Positions 33,466 to 45,330 of a stretch of DNA of 64,000 nt are shown here, one piece after another. The notes under the pieces were generated by a model that did no database searches, was not told the origin of the DNA, and saw nothing but the letters and a program-made list of their open reading frames with translations. The position numbers and the translations under genes were made by a program. The stretch spans positions 74,626,524 through 74,690,523 of the forward strand of contig CP092877.1 of assembly GCA_030710605.1 (NCBI GenBank). Reading direction: 5' to 3'. How positions within the stretch are numbered: position 1 is the stretch's first letter; the number at the start of each line of letters is the position of its first letter. This stretch comes from Cordylochernes scorpioides (taxonomy: Eukaryota > Arthropoda > Arachnida > Pseudoscorpiones > Chernetidae).

Positions 33466-33545
33466 TCGGTGGAAGGATGGTCTAAACCGTTGGTTTTCGA
33501 CCAGTGAAAAGTCTTTTATGTCGCCTATTATCCTTTTTTTTTTAA
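33463..33545 (+). mobile_element. Truncated tRNA-like SINE, family J
   Basis: Matches the head of the family J SINE at 34.36-34.67 kb (CTCGGTGGAAGGATGGTCTA, GTTTTCGACCA) but ends before the B box. Confidence 0.6.
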
Positions 33546-33559
33546 GGAGACAGAGAATA

Positions 33560-33915
33560 TTTTGTTCACACTTGGTTATCTCGTATCTTCAATAAAGGTC
33601 ACTGTAATATCTTTCAGAGTTATTGTCTGAATCCCGATATATATGCTAAAAAGGTACAACTTCCTTAAGTTTTGTCCATGAGTGTATCTTTCAGAGTTAT
33701 TGTCTTAATCCCGATATACATGCTAAAAGGTACAAATTCCTTAAGTTTTGTCCATGAGTGTATCTTTCAGAGTTATTGTCTTAATCCCGATATACATGCT
33801 AAAAGGTATAACTTCCTTAAGTTTTGTCTATGAGTGTATCTTTCAGAGTTATTGTCTGAATCCCGATATACATGTTAAAAAGGTATAACTTCCTTAAGTT
33901 TTGTCTATGAGTGTA
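33560..33915 (-). repeat. Family B tandem array, short 76-bp-type units
   Basis: One long-form unit at the start (ACTTGGTTATCTCGTATCTTC) followed by about four short-form units of 75-77 bp marked by TTTTGTCCATGAGTGTATC. Opposite orientation to the arrays at 12.2 and 32.8 kb. Confidence 0.87.
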
Positions 33916-34355
33916 AGTTGGGTCGGCAAATATTGGCTGTCTCGTGGTATAGATTAGAATGACAGAAGATGACTACTGAGAAAACACAGCCGTCACAGAA
34001 CCTTAGACGTCCCATCCACTACTTTGGATATATGGTAGAATTGAAAATTAATTACAAATTTTACAATACGTATCTTTTTTTTTTTTTTCTGTAAAAGCGA
34101 TCTTTCGAGCAACAATGCTCTTCTACTGGTTTACAGAACTTTTAAAGTTTTGATTCCGTTATGCATGCTTGTACATGTACAGGTGGACATTTGTTTTTAC
34201 AAACAGTTTGTATTTCTTAACTTGTCATTGTTAAGCCAGTAGATGAGTGTTGTTGCTCGTAACCTCGCATTTCCAATAATAGTAATATAAAAGATATGAT
34301 TGTTAAAATTTTAGATTATTTTGAATAACTTTTAACAAATTTGCTTAATTTTTTT
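33916..34355. other. AT-rich sequence, no gene seen
   Basis: Includes a family A-like tip (TTTCGAGCAACAATGCTCTTC, near 34105). Nothing else is recognised. Confidence 0.35.
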
Positions 34356-34359
34356 AAAT

Positions 34360-34670
34360 TATCCCTAGTACACGTGGTACAGGCCATGATAATCATGGTG
34401 GGTAGTTAGCGACTGTTTTTACTGTAAGCGCACCACATGTCTACACATGTGAAAAGCAGTTCAACTTTGTACTTACAAATATGCCAGAGCCCCGTTTGGT
34501 TATTTGCACTCGCTGGTGGGGTTGGACTTTTGCAAGAATCGGGGGCCATTGGAGCATTTTATTTTTTATTTTTTTTTATCAGAAAAAAGTGTCCAATGCG
34601 GGAATCGAACCCGGGTCATAGTGGTCGAAAACGAAACGGTTTAACCAGCCTTCCACCGACTCCCATAATT
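34360..34670 (-). mobile_element. tRNA-derived SINE, family J
   Basis: Minus strand: a tRNA-like head (about 34665-34595) with a B box CGGGTTCGATTCCCG, then a body containing AGTGCAAATAACCAAACGG and CACATGTGTAGACATGTGG, ending GGTACAGGCC...CACGTGTAC. A 5'-truncated copy in opposite orientation is at 54.0-54.29 kb. The 105-residue plus-strand frame over it is not a gene. Confidence 0.75.
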
Positions 34671-35655
34671 TGCTTAATGAATGGTAGGATTGAATTTCGT
34701 ATGTATCTACTTAATCAATTCAGAAGTGCTCAAGTATGGCTGATAATCTGGTAGCTACAAATTACGAAATGGAACATTTACATGAGCATATGTGGCCATG
34801 CAGGTCTATGGAAGGGACCCTACCATAGAATTCCTTTTCCCATAAACGCGCCCATTGTATGAAAGAACTCACTGGCTTAACGCTCGCCAGGGATGGTACA
34901 TCGAGCTCAAGACAGAAAATTTAAGTATTTTTTAAAGCTCTTCTCATCATCTTTTCTTCCCCGCCAACAAAATGTACAAGCTAGCTCTGATTCATTTTTT
35001 AGCTTGATATCTTCTAAGTATCTTTAAGTATAGAGCGATTTTAAAAATTAACAAAATTCTGTGAACAATATTACATACAATATTTCATATTGAAGTGAAT
35101 TTAGTAGAGAATTGTTGAATGTAATTATGCAAGTTTTTAAACGGAGCATACAATTGTCTACTACCTTTCTAAAATCAAATTTGAAATCATTTGAAAATGT
35201 CTTCATTAAGGCTAAAGCTTTGGTAGTAAAACCTATCTCCCCACGTTGCTGATTGTTGACAGTTGTAAAATTTAATCCTTAGTTTTGACTATGTTAATTT
35301 AACTTTAGGTTAGCACAACCTAATGAAGCCATCACTGCAAACATTCAAATTACACTAGAAAAATGAGTATAAACCAACTTAGTGTTGCTCATTTAACAGT
35401 GAAATGGATACTAAGCATATTATTAACCAGCAGGTTCTTCTTCTGTGAACAATGTAAAAGAGTTATAACATATTCCTCTTGATATATATAGATAAAGGTT
35501 ATCTCTCACGTCAAAATAGACGTCAAAATTAGATCCCTTGTGAATCTCGTGGAATAAAGTTCACTCTAGATAGACAAGGTCTATTATATCGAAACAATGA
35601 TCTCTAAGTGGATGCTTCTCAGTTTCAATTCATGATAAATCCCATGATAAAATTG
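34671..35655. other. AT-rich unique sequence, no gene seen
   Basis: About 1 kb with no long frame, no tandem array and no family seen elsewhere in the window. It could be intergenic single-copy DNA. Confidence 0.4.
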
Positions 35656-35659
35656 TGAA

Positions 35660-35940
35660 AAAATTATTAAAATTACAAATATATTCTCACAATGAGTATC
35701 TTTTTTATTTAAAAAACGCTAGCTTTCAAGCATTATTCGCTCTTCAACGGGCTTACTATAATATCGACTTTATCTCACCAGAAATATTTACAGAAACTTT
35801 TATACTATACTTTTTGTAAATATTTCTGGTAGGATAAAGTCGATATTATAGTAAGCCCGTTGAAGAGCGATTAACACTTGAAAGCTAGCGTTTTTTAAAT
35901 AAAAAAGATACTCATTGTGAGAATATATTTGTAATTTTAA
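35660..35940. repeat. Family N foldback of a hammerhead-like element
   Basis: Two arms of about 130 bp head to head around an AT-rich centre near 35805. Each carries CCCGTTGAAGAGCG, a short loop, CTTGAAAGCTAGCG and TTTAAATAAAAAAGATACTC. The CTAGC palindrome after GAAA parallels stem III; the first core box is degenerate. Confidence 0.6.
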
Positions 35941-36369
35941 TGCTTCTCAGTTTGCCAAAGCTGGTGTAATGTCTTTGTCACCGACCTTGAGGCGGCTAGT
36001 TTGCGGCGACGGTCAATAAACAGCGTTTAGATTTGACGTTTAGTTTAATAGGAGAAGTGACCTTTTATCTTTATTTAAATATTTACATCAATAAAAAAGC
36101 CAATATGCGCAAATAATCCACAAAAGGATAGTTAGGTTCAATTTTTAAAAAATACAAAAACGTTTCATCTATATACAAAATGGAAAACTATTTTTAGCTT
36201 TAAAGAAACGATACCATTTACTCAAGGTAACTAATGGACATTAATTACTTAGTGTCAACACGAATATTTTACATTTTAAGATCGTTTAATAGAAATTTAT
36301 AGAAATATTTCAGAATATTTCAGACTTACGTGATAGATATGTGTATGCTCTTTTACAATTTATCTTAAT

Positions 36370-37090
36370 GTGTTGTTGTCATGTCCAAAGAAGAGACTCA
36401 GATGTATCCGTACATCTCTATCACAGCAGTCGCAATGTCCACTATCTTGGGTGTGTAAAGCTGCTGCTCTGGGTCTAAGTCAATTTTCTGTTGTTGTTGT
36501 CGTGTCTAAAGAAGAGACTCAGATGTCTCCATACATCTCTATCACAGCAGTAGCAATGTCCACTATCTTGGGTTTGTAAAGCTGCTGTTCTGCGTCCATG
36601 TCAATTTTCTGTTGTTGTTGTTGTCGTGTCCAAAGAAGAGTCTCAGATGTCTCCATACATCTCCATCACAGCAGTAGCAATGTCCACTATCTTGGGTGTG
36701 TAAAGCTGCTGTTCTGGGTCCATGTCAATTTTCTGTTGTTGTTGTCGTGTCCAATGAAGAGCCTCAGATGTCTCCATGCATCTCTATCACAGCAGCAGCA
36801 ATGTCCACTATCTTGGGTGTGTAAAGCTGCTGCTCTGGGTCTAAGTCAATTTTCTGTTGCTGTTGTAGTGTCCAAAAAATAGTCTTAGATGTCTCCATAC
36901 ATCTCCATCACAGCAGTAGCAATGCCCACTATTTTGGGTGTGTAAAGCTGCTGCTCTGGGTCCATGTCAATTTCCTGCAAGGCTGCGGCCATTGGTGGGC
37001 ATGCGAATATGTGCGTAGGTGTTAGTTCCACACCAGGATAGTTGTTGCATGTCCTATAGGTTCTTGTGCCATCTGGATGTATTGTCATTC
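36370..37090 (-). repeat. 123-bp minisatellite from a LINE 3' end, second array
   Basis: About six units of 120-123 bp on the minus strand. As at 205-790, only the outermost unit (36885-37088) preserves the zinc-knuckle part (TCNNYPG, HIFAC; the second Cys of the first pair is now Tyr). The remaining units repeat the PEQQLYTPKIV tail. Internal divergence between units is comparable to that of the first array. Confidence 0.75.
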
Positions 37091-37479
37091 CTTTATAGTG
37101 TTTTGTTCTAAGTCTTGTTATAATTTTTGTCAGTTTTTTCTCAGAGGTTATTTCACATATTTGATCTTTTCTTAAGATCTCATCTTAATGTGTTTTTCCA
37201 CATATTAGATGCCCTATACGAATGGTGTCTAGATTTGACGTCTATTTTGACAGGAGAGAGTTGACCTTTATCTTTATAGATAAATATCCTCCTGGCAAAA
37301 TTTCCATATAAATTCTTCTTGGTTGATAGAAGATGGAATGAGTAGTCGTTATAATGCAGTATTTGGTAGTAGAACCAGTATTGTAGGGTATGTTGCCAGG
37401 AAGCTGGATCTTAACTATGTGCTAGAGAACTAAAATTGTAGGTTTGATTGTAACCCATTCAATATGTAGACCGCTTTAT

Positions 37480-37640
37480 CCTCAAAAAGTTCATTGTCCG
37501 AAATTTCGGCGATCACTATCGCTCCTTTTCAAGTTGGAAAACATTTAGGCGAAGTTTATCTTTGTTAAAATTTGCTTTAAAGCTTTATACCCATTGAAAA
37601 GAGCAATAGTGGCTCGCCTAAATGGCAAATAATAGACTTT
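37480..37640 (-). repeat. Degenerate hammerhead-like hairpin
   Basis: Minus strand near 37541-37500: TTGAAAA, GGAGCGAT, loop, ATCGCC, GAAA, TTTCGG. The order of box, stem II, GAAA and short palindrome parallels family K, but the core box is far from consensus. A second, weaker hairpin of the same style lies near 37597-37625. Confidence 0.35.
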
Positions 37641-37664
37641 TTAAAGGTTGATAAGTTGATATAA

Positions 37665-37935
37665 AAGTCAATGTATGTAAATATATATAAAATGAAAGGA
37701 TTTAAAAGCACGAATGTTTCTTTTATACATAATACAAACTTTTACTGTCCTTACTGCGATGAAAAAATATATATTGGGAGGGCTTGTTTCATCAGTGGTG
37801 AACCCTCTCAGTGGTTTCGCCAATTTGATCCACCAGACCGCTTCTCAGAGCTCTAATACTGTATTGGACGATTCTTCTTATATACGCAACACTGTTATAT
37901 GTTTGTCGGATATGCATGTCTTCAATACCTAACTA
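37665..37935 (+). repeat. Family A element, truncated
   Basis: Starts with AAATGAAAGGATTTAAAAGC and includes the stem region and TCTAATACTGTATTGGACG, then breaks off near 37890. The short frames over it are the same fossil reading seen in other copies. Confidence 0.7.
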
Positions 37936-38219
37936 ATCTGGCTGAAATTTCAACAGTAATAGGAGTTGAATCTGGAAAAACTTGTAGTCGAATTGTTAGG
38001 ACTCTATCTCGAATATCTTTGGAGTTATTTACAAATTTGCCAATTTTACTCGCAACCAGCACCCTACTGCCTGTACTGAGTGAAATACATTAAGAAAATG
38101 TGCAGTGTTCTCCGATTCGGAGATAGGTTTCGGTTTTGACAGGAAGTTTGTTACGTGTAGCAGAACTCAGGTGAAACCGGGTCATCTGTTTTGTAGAATA
38201 TAAAAGCAAAACACAACCA

Positions 38220-41009
38220 ATATATAGGAATTAATCTTTTTTTATTGAGAAGATTTTTAATTTTACATTTGAACACACTTTTTTTCTGTGATGACTACCT
38301 ATACAATCATATGTACAAGCAACGAAGTGTAAGAATTGATATGGACTATATTTTTGTTGTTGTTGATAAAATATATAAAATGTTTTTTTTTTTATTCCCC
38401 TTGTTAAAAATATTTTTTGACACTTTTGTATTGTTTAAAAACAAAGAGAGTTAAAAAATTGCCTCGTTTTTTGATCAGCCTCAATATAAAACTATACATT
38501 TAAATTGCACGAGGTATTTATAAAAAATACAACATAGTCGTTAAAGTGTTTTTTTTTTTCTTCTTTCTTTCAAGATTGTATATATTGACTAGCTTAAGGT
38601 ACATGTAAAATTCTCGTTGGTTTCTATAGATATTATTCTATTTACGAAAAAAATATATATAACTAATATATTTGAAAAAATAATAATAAAACAGAAATAA
38701 TATAAACATTTGAAAAAAATACTGAATAAAAATTTGGATGAAGTTTTCTAAAAGATTCAATGATTTTCCCATTTTTGCCATTTTTGACTAGACAGTTCTA
38801 TTAGTAATTCAAAGCGTAATAGAAAGGAGTATGTAAAAACTGAATTTACCTTGCTATGTAACTTTAAAATATTGTATTTGTTTATCATATTTGAATGATG
38901 ACACTCCTATTATATGAAAATGCTGAAATGATGAGCCAATCTGAACTTTTCAAACGTAACCTCTACGCCAGATTGGAGGGCAGTATGGGTAGAGGACGAT
39001 TTAGAACCAAGTGGATATGTTACCATATATATATATAGCTTATACCATCCTTAAACAGTTAGCCAACTAGCAAGAAAAAGATAGAAATGAAGAAGACGTC
39101 TCGTTGAGCCCCTTAACCCGTTTAAGTTTTTAAAAAAGCTGTTTAATTTAAGAACTTTTTAAAAAACTTTCAAATTCCCCACCTCCCAAGCAATTAAAAA
39201 AATTGTTGTGAAAATATTAATATAAAATATATTTGTTTTTATTTTATTCATAAAAAATCGATAGTTTTAAAATTTATTTCTAACAAAATGAAATGGGTTG
39301 AAAATAATTTTAAAAACTACATTCCATTATCTCGTTTGATTTACAAATATACTTTTTTAAATCTGTAAAACTTACGCTTTTTAATATATTATCATCATTA
39401 TTATTTATATATGTGTTTATTTTATATATTGTGCTTGATCATATACTGCAATATAAATATTACAATGACACCAATATACTAAGCAAAAGAGAAAAATCAA
39501 TATTATATATATATAATATTAAATGATAAAAAATAAAAAAAAATAGTAGAAACTCCAATGATAGTTTTAAAATAATAAGTATTTCTGGTCTCTCCAGGAG
39601 AGGTTATCCTTCATTGGAGATTAGATTATATAAAGTTAATATTATATTTTTAAATGGTAGTGGGTCGCTCACGTAAGCGGCTGTATTACAATTAATAGAT
39701 TTATCATAATCCTAAATGAGAACAAAAAAATATATTTAAAATAGGAACTCTAAATATATGTGTGAGCTATAATAACAAAACATAATATAGAATTAAAACA
39801 AAAAAAGTAAATAATGTGTATTCAAAATATAAATACATAATCTTTCAAAGAAAAAAAAATTAAGTTTTGACATATAAATATATAAAACAACACATACGAG
39901 TATAATCTTTGCTGTGAAAGCAAATTGTCAAATATCTTTATATGAAAATATTATAGCGTTTTAAATATAGTTTTCCTTTTTTTTTGCAATAGGAAATAAT
40001 TGGCCTTATTATTTTATTATTTTTTGTAGTCAAAACTAGACTAGCATCGACTAGAGTTGTAAAAATAAAGTGAGGGTTTGTGCTTATTATACATTAAAAA
40101 AAATAATAATATAAATTTTAAAAGTTCCTTTCTTCAAAAAAAAAAAAAAAAGAGTAAATCTATTTACAAAATTAAAATAAATATTATAAAAGGGTGTCCC
40201 GTCCTTAAAGTATAACGAATTATTTTTATGAAGCATAGGTGTGTCGTATGTTTCCGTCTTTTTCTAGTATAGAGTATAGTTTTCACTCGTCTGCTTTTTA
40301 AAAAATATAAAATATACAAACAAAAGAAAATTAATTTCTTAAAGTGACAACTAAGTTTAAATATAGAATTCGATAAAGCAAATGATTTTGGCACTATTGG
40401 AACAAATTCCCTAGCGAAATGTATATCTTCTAACAAATTAACTCTTTCTTTGAAAGTTAAGAGAAATAAATTTATTTCTATAGATTTGAATCTTCTGATA
40501 ATTTTATCCTCATTTTATGTGTGTGTGGCGTTTAGCCAACTATAAAAATAAAAGGCAATAAAAATAATTATATTTGTCAAAATATAAAAAAATAATTCAT
40601 AGCAAATTTATAATTGCCATTTTTATATTTATATTTTAGCGTTATAAAGTATATATAAGCACTTATATTATTATTATTATTATTTTAGAAAATTAGAATT
40701 ATTAAGCACTAATAAATATAAATACACATATTCAGTCTATTTTATTTTAAATTGTGGAGGGAAAAAGGCTTTGGGCATCCTCATTATATTTAAAAAAACA
40801 AACAAACATTTTTTTTTTCTTCTGAAAAACAAAAACAAACAAATAATATCGTAATATATACCTGTAATATACCTCACGAAATATTTCTATTCACATCTTT
40901 TGTCTTTTTTTTTTTTTTACAGGATGTTTTCCGCCGGTATGGAACAACGGCCAGATTTACTGGTGTGTATTGAAAAAAAAAAGCAGTCATTCCAGGAACT
41001 GTACAGCTA
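38220..41009 (-). other. AT-rich region, possible Pitx 3' UTR
   Basis: About 2.8 kb lying directly 3' of the Pitx stop codon, very AT-rich and without any repeat family seen elsewhere. Several AATAAA-like signals occur on the minus strand, for example near 38240 and 40740. A long 3' UTR would explain the absence of transposons, but transcript ends cannot be set from sequence alone. Confidence 0.35.
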
Positions 41010-41489
41010 TTAAACAGTCGAGCGTTCTATTGAAGAGGCGTACTGGCAAGGTGAGAGAGTAGGTGTTTGCCGTGGGGACATAGGGGAGTAGGTACCGAAT
41101 CCCGCCGCTGTATGCTGCTTCGCCTTGAGTCGTAAAGAAGCGATACTGGAAGTACATTGCTCTCGGTATACGTAAGGAGGTGCTGCGGCAGCGTATGGGC
41201 ACGAGGGTCCTCCAGTAGGCCCTGCGGGGCTTGGGGAAGCTGCAGCTGCGGCGTTGAAGCAGGCCATGCTTTGTCCTGCTGCTGAAGCTAGGCCAGGCCA
41301 GGGGAAGGTCTTTGCGCTAAGCGGGCTGGGGACCTTGGCCGCCCAATTATTATAGGAGTACCCGGAGTAGAGCGGTTCGTCAAACGGCTGCATCAGCCCG
41401 TTGAATTGTGTGCCGAAACCATTCTTTAACTCGGCCGCTGCATTCCGCTCACGTTTCCTCCACTTGGCCCGTCGGTTCTTAAACCACAC
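41010..41489 (-). CDS. Pitx: Pitx/Ptx paired-type homeobox gene, terminal exon
   Basis: Encodes the C-terminal 159 residues of a Pitx family transcription factor, a nuclear DNA-binding protein of the K50 (Bicoid-class) homeodomain group. The exon opens with [15 protein letters not shown], homeodomain residues 47-60, including lysine 50, which specifies TAATCC sites. Next comes the Pitx-typical FNGLMQP (about residues 29-35) and [10 protein letters not shown] (43-52). A low-complexity Ala/Pro/Ser linker follows, then PPYVYR and the OAR motif [12 protein letters not shown] (115-126), and a CQYA tail. The 3' splice site reads TGTGCGCAG then GTG, a phase-0 junction at homeodomain position 46/47 that is shared by paired-class genes. 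The first codon GTG is valine inside the protein, not a start. The exon is clearly more GC-rich than its surroundings. No exon for the first 46 homeodomain residues is seen up to 64000, so the preceding intron is probably over 22.5 kb. Confidence 0.96.
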   Translation of the reverse strand: MWFKNRRAKWRKRERNAAAELKNGFGTQFNGLMQPFDEPLYSGYSYNNWAAKVPSPLSAKTFPWPGLASAAGQSMACFNAAAAASPSPAGPTGGPSCPYAAAAPPYVYREQCTSSIASLRLKAKQHTAAGFGTYSPMSPRQTPTLSPCQYASSIERSTV

Positions 41490-41690
41490 CTGCGCACATA
41501 GACCGAGTGGTTAGACTACATCTACATGGTACAAATAGCATCACAAGGTAATTCAACGTAAGCTGTTTCATTCTACCCAGACTTTTCAATAAGACTATGA
41601 GGCATTGATGTCCTTGCTAGAAGAAACTATCAAATTATATTGACAAACATTTTCAGTTTTTTTTTCTGATCAGGTTTTAGAGGGAAGAAT
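41490..41690 (-). other. Pitx intron, acceptor-proximal part
   Basis: Starts with the acceptor CAG at 41490-41492. No repeat family is recognised in this stretch. Confidence 0.7.
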
Positions 41691-41694
41691 GTTG

Positions 41695-41945
41695 TCTTCG
41701 TTTGTTAGTGAACCAATCTCTCACGTCTTCTCATTGGACGAATGTGGCCATGTCTGTATATAAGAGGGGACTAAGGGAATGCGAGGGGGGTCCAGAGCGT
41801 GGAGAATTGGTGTGGAGACAAAGGGTTTTTCTACGAAGTTTTCCCTGTCTGGCTGTTCTCTTCGCATCCCTGTGTCACCCGAGTCCGATCCCTACCAACG
41901 CTACAATAAAGATAAGTACTGTGTTTTATTTTATTTAACAAATCG
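41695..41945 (+). repeat. Possible solo LTR (promoter plus poly-A signal)
   Basis: Contains CCAAT-like sequences near 41712 and 41733, a TATA box TATATAAGAGG at 41757 and AATAAA at 41905, all within 200 bp. That order is typical of a retroelement LTR. Terminal TG/CA and a target duplication were not pinned down, and no internal region is present. The 78-residue frames are incidental. Confidence 0.35.
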
Positions 41946-42059
41946 TGAGTGTTTTTTTTATCTCCTTTTAGTTGTTAGTGTTGTACTCTTGAGTGTACGT
42001 TGTTCGGTGTATTAAGTTACTCTTACGGTAGGCCCTAGTATTTTCCTTTTTTTTTTGTG

Positions 42060-42500
42060 TGTTAACCCGCAAAAGTAGTAACTTTTGTCAAAACTAAAGG
42101 TAAATGTGACGAGTTTATTTATTTAAAAGGCTGCGAATTTTCCATAATAGGGCCACGAATATTAGGTATTCGTGTATTAGCCTGTTAAAGGACGTTATTG
42201 TTTGAAAGATCGCAGCCTTTTTGTTGTATATATATCAATTAATTGTTCCACAGAGTGTGTGTAAGTTCACAGGTAAATAGGCGCTAACCGAAAAAAAAAA
42301 GTTCCTTTGTTTATGTAGTGTATTTGCATATTGAATTATGGATATGCCAATATCCTGTTTTGCATAATAGTTTTTATAGAATTTTGTATATAAATAGCAA
42401 CAGTTTTTAGTTACCAGCCGTCAGTCAATTTATGTAATAAACGAGATTACTGGAGTCCGTTTGCCTCAGTTAAGCGACACTTCACTCTTGGTTACCTCCC
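42060..42500 (+). repeat. Hairpin-rich segment and second LTR-like block
   Basis: Two separate stretches. At 42105-42235, AAGGCTGCGAATTTTCC and GATCGCAGCCTTTTTG form an inverted pair flanking TATTAGGTATTCGTGTATTAG. At 42290-42490 a TATATAAATAG box (42387) and AATAAA (42436) lie 50 bp apart, followed by CTCAGTTAAGCGACAC. The LTR reading is tentative. Confidence 0.3.
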
Positions 42501-42844
42501 AACCTTCTAGGATAAAACCGTTTAATATTAGTTTCCCTTTTATATTTTCCTCTCTCTCTTGTAAATCAATAAATATAATGTTTAATTAATAATTATTGGA
42601 ATCAGGTTCACATTAAAAATTCTAAGCAAAGTCAACACACTTTTAAATAAATAAACACGTCGCATCTACCTTTGGTCTCTTCCAACAATGATACCCTGTG
42701 ATTCATTCTATTGTGATTTATGTCCTTGTGTATTATTTTTCTTTGGCTCAAAGTGGTCTACAATCAATAGGAATCAATAGGATCTGTTCAAGGCAATGGC
42801 ACTCCCTCCCCCTCTTTTCATGGATTGGATAAGACACCACTACC

Positions 42845-43135
42845 AGGAGATATCTACTAAGCGGGATTTCTGACATAACACGGTCCTACAGTTCCGTCTG
42901 ATTTTTCCTAATATATCTACAGGAGATATCTACAAAGCGAGATTTCTGCCATAACTCGGTCCTACAGTTCCGTCTGATTTTTCCTAATATATCTACAGGA
43001 GATATCTACAAAGCGAGATTTCTGCCATAACTCGGTCCTACAGTTCCGTCTGATTTTTCCTAATATATTTACAGGAGATATCTACAAAGCGAAATTTCTG
43101 CCATAACTCGGTCCTACAGTTCCGTCTACCTGTAG
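42845..43135 (+). repeat. 76-bp tandem repeat, four units
   Basis: AGGAGATATCTAC recurs at 42845, 42921, 42997 and 43073. Units are nearly identical (TTTCTGCCATAACTCGGTCC) with one more diverged first copy. Not related to family B despite the same period. Confidence 0.9.
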
Positions 43136-43280
43136 ATAACCGGTGGGGCGGTGTCAAACTCAGGCTCTGACGCGGCTTATCGGTAATTTACGGCGGTGGC
43201 ATATATCAGGAGTTATCAGGAGCTGGCAAAACATTGGCTATCTCACCGCACGATAGCTGTCTGAAGATCGGTCAAGGAAT
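43136..43280. promoter_or_regulatory. GC-rich unique island in the Pitx intron
   Basis: Single-copy, with GCGGCTTATCGGTAATTTAC and ACGATAGCTGTC, about 1.65 kb upstream of the terminal exon in gene direction. Candidate intronic element by composition only. Confidence 0.22.
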
Positions 43281-43399
43281 AGTTGGCGTTTCACTTCACT
43301 GAAACTGATGAATGATTGCTTTTTTTTTCGTCTCTCTCAATTTACAGGTGTTACATTCGAGCATAGCTCGCGAGTCACCTTGTCCTGGCTATTTACACA

Positions 43400-43796
43400 C
43401 TAGCCGAATGACCCGGGCAACGCCTGTGTTTTACCCGATTGAATGTTTTGATTCAAATACTATTTGTTACAATTATAAATTGGCGCCTTATATAAATGCA
43501 TATGTTAGTTAATAACTATAGCCTATGTGCTTTATCTGTCTATGTACTGTTGGCTTCCGTAGGCGTCTCTTACTGGGAAAAAGAAAGAGAGGATTCCATT
43601 TGGTTATTAACTAATATATGCATTTATTTAAGGAGCGACCCGCTCCAACACAATGGTTACAAAAACGAAAAAGCGAGTGAGGGGGGAAAGGTGGCGTGAT
43701 TGTAGCCGACCAATAGGAGGGCGCCATTCCAAAAAAAAAAAAGCAAACGGTGACAGAGATGACTGATGAAGAATGACGCTCGTAACTGTATATAGA
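43400..43796 (-). mobile_element. Non-autonomous Helitron, second copy
   Basis: Reverse-orientation relative of the element at 30145-30569: CTAG at 43400-43403 preceded (in element sense) by the GC hairpin, and TCTATATACAG at the other end. The T run and C run differ in length and the C run is degraded. Confidence 0.75.
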
Positions 43797-43799
43797 ATG

Positions 43800-44385
43800 G
43801 CGAGTTGGTGGAGTAGAGGTGGTCCCCCCGGACCTTGCAGGAGGGCAGCTGTTGGGCGATGAGCTCTTAACTAAATGTCAGGGCCGGGTCGTCGGAATCA
43901 GGGATTGATTGCTTTTTTTTTTTTCTGAAAAATTTGTTCTTTACCAGATCATTGATTCTTAAAGATGGCGGAATAAAATTTTCGCATAATCTGTTGATAT
44001 TTAAAAGAGATTTCCATTTTAATAGTTTCAGAAAAATGATTCTCGACTGGGGATCTTTTGATTCTTAAATATGACGGAATAAATTTTTCTTCTTCACATT
44101 AATCTTTTGATATTAAAATGAGGCTTCCATTTTTACTAGTTGCAATTATTTCCTAATTGACAATTTCTGATATAAGGTTATCCCAAAAGTTCGTGTTTTC
44201 CTTTTTACAAGGCGAATAATATTATTACGGTGAATACATAATAATACAAATCAATGAAGAATGTTTATTGAAAATAAAAAGTTGCACAAGAAATTTAACC
44301 CTGGAGGCTTAATTTATTTTATAATAATACAATTACTTTATACATAATACAAATACATAACGGCGAATAATATTATGGCGAATAA
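43800..44385. other. Mixed AT-rich sequence with a family L end
   Basis: No gene. A family L terminus (ATAAGGTTATCCCAAAAGTT) lies at 44173. A GATTCTTAAAGATGGCGGA segment and its diverged repeat lie 100 bp apart near 43957 and 44064. Confidence 0.4.
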
Positions 44386-44667
44386 TACACCTATCCCCCA
44401 ATTTACACGGTAGATACGTTCCTGAGAAAAACGTGTAAATCGGGGGATAGGTGTACACAGAAATAAAATGCATTGACAGGTTAAAATATATAGTCAGCAC
44501 ATATAAGCTCGGGATTCCTCGTAAGATGTGTACACAGCGCATGTGTTCAATCACAGTAGCATTTAGTATAGTGCGATAAAAACAACAACAAAAAAAACTT
44601 ATTTGGAAAACTGTGTAAAAGCGAAAACGTGTAAAACAAGTACTGTGTAAATCGGGGGAAAGGTGTA
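44386..44667. mobile_element. Miniature inverted-repeat element D, copy 1
   Basis: TA-flanked, ends TACACCTATCCCCCAATTTA and its complement-like TAAATCGGGGGAAAGGTGTA. Subterminal GTGTAAA/TTTACAC motifs recur many times in both orientations. Other copies: 58949-59411, 59895-60174 and 60400-60670. Confidence 0.8.
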
Positions 44668-44758
44668 TTGGTATTTAATTTTTTTTTGCAAGTGTTGTAA
44701 CCTTGTAATAATCAATATTTTCCGGCGAAAAATTCATCATATAACTTTCTATCTATAA

Positions 44759-45030
44759 TACAGTTAAACCTGTCTATAGCGCCTACTCTAAATAGCGCCT
44801 TCCTCTCTATAGCGCCCGATTTTAAATACGTAGTACGATGCGATTTACATTAAAAGTGACCTGTCTATAGCACCCCCTCTCAATAGCACCTTCCTCTCTA
44901 TAGCGTCCGATTTTAAATACGTAGTACGATGCGATTTACATTAAAATTGACCTATCTATAGCATCCCCTCTCTATAGCACCCTATTTTGGTGAGTCCCAA
45001 GAGTGGGCGCTATAGACAGGTTTAACTCTA
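44759..45030. mobile_element. Miniature inverted-repeat element C, copy 3
   Basis: TACAGTTAAACCTGTCTATA at the left and CTATAGACAGGTTTAACTCTA at the right. An internal block (TCTATAGCGCCCGATTTTAA to GCGATTTACATTAAAA) is duplicated, making this copy about 90 bp longer than copy 1. Confidence 0.82.
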
Positions 45031-45044
45031 CATATACATTATAA

Positions 45045-45330
45045 TACACTGCGGCCTGTGATTGTAAAACGACACTTGAAGTTACACCGCATGAGTTTCT
45101 TTTCAATGAAAAATCAAAATTTTATTTCAAGGTGAAATATTGACTATTTCTAACCTTTTTTGGATGAGGTATGAAAGGGTGAATTATGAAGAGTAATGAT
45201 GAACGGTAAAATAAAAGTGTCCAGGGATGGGAATCCAAAAAGGTTAGAAATAGTCAATATTTCACCTTGAAATAAAATTTTGATTTTTCATTGAAAAGAA
45301 ACTCATGCGGTGTAACTTCAAGTGTCATTC
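45045..45330. mobile_element. Family I SINE foldback
   Basis: A minus-sense SINE running up to the T arm of the tRNA head (CCAGGGATGGGAATCC), then an inverted copy starting in the body (AAAAGGTTAGAAATAG) back to the tail side. The turn lies near 45237 and the right arm lacks the tRNA part. Confidence 0.82.

Noticed and set aside
34437-34754. 105-aa plus-strand ORF with a hydrophobic start
   Set aside because: It is the antisense of a tRNA-derived SINE, and the reading is broken in the other copy.
41489-41489. GTG at the start of the Pitx exon as an initiation codon
   Set aside because: It is valine 47 of the homeodomain directly after a splice acceptor.
41702-42015. Small genes at the TATA-containing block
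   Set aside because: Two overlapping frames are equally open, and the TATA box and AATAAA spacing fits an LTR better than a gene.
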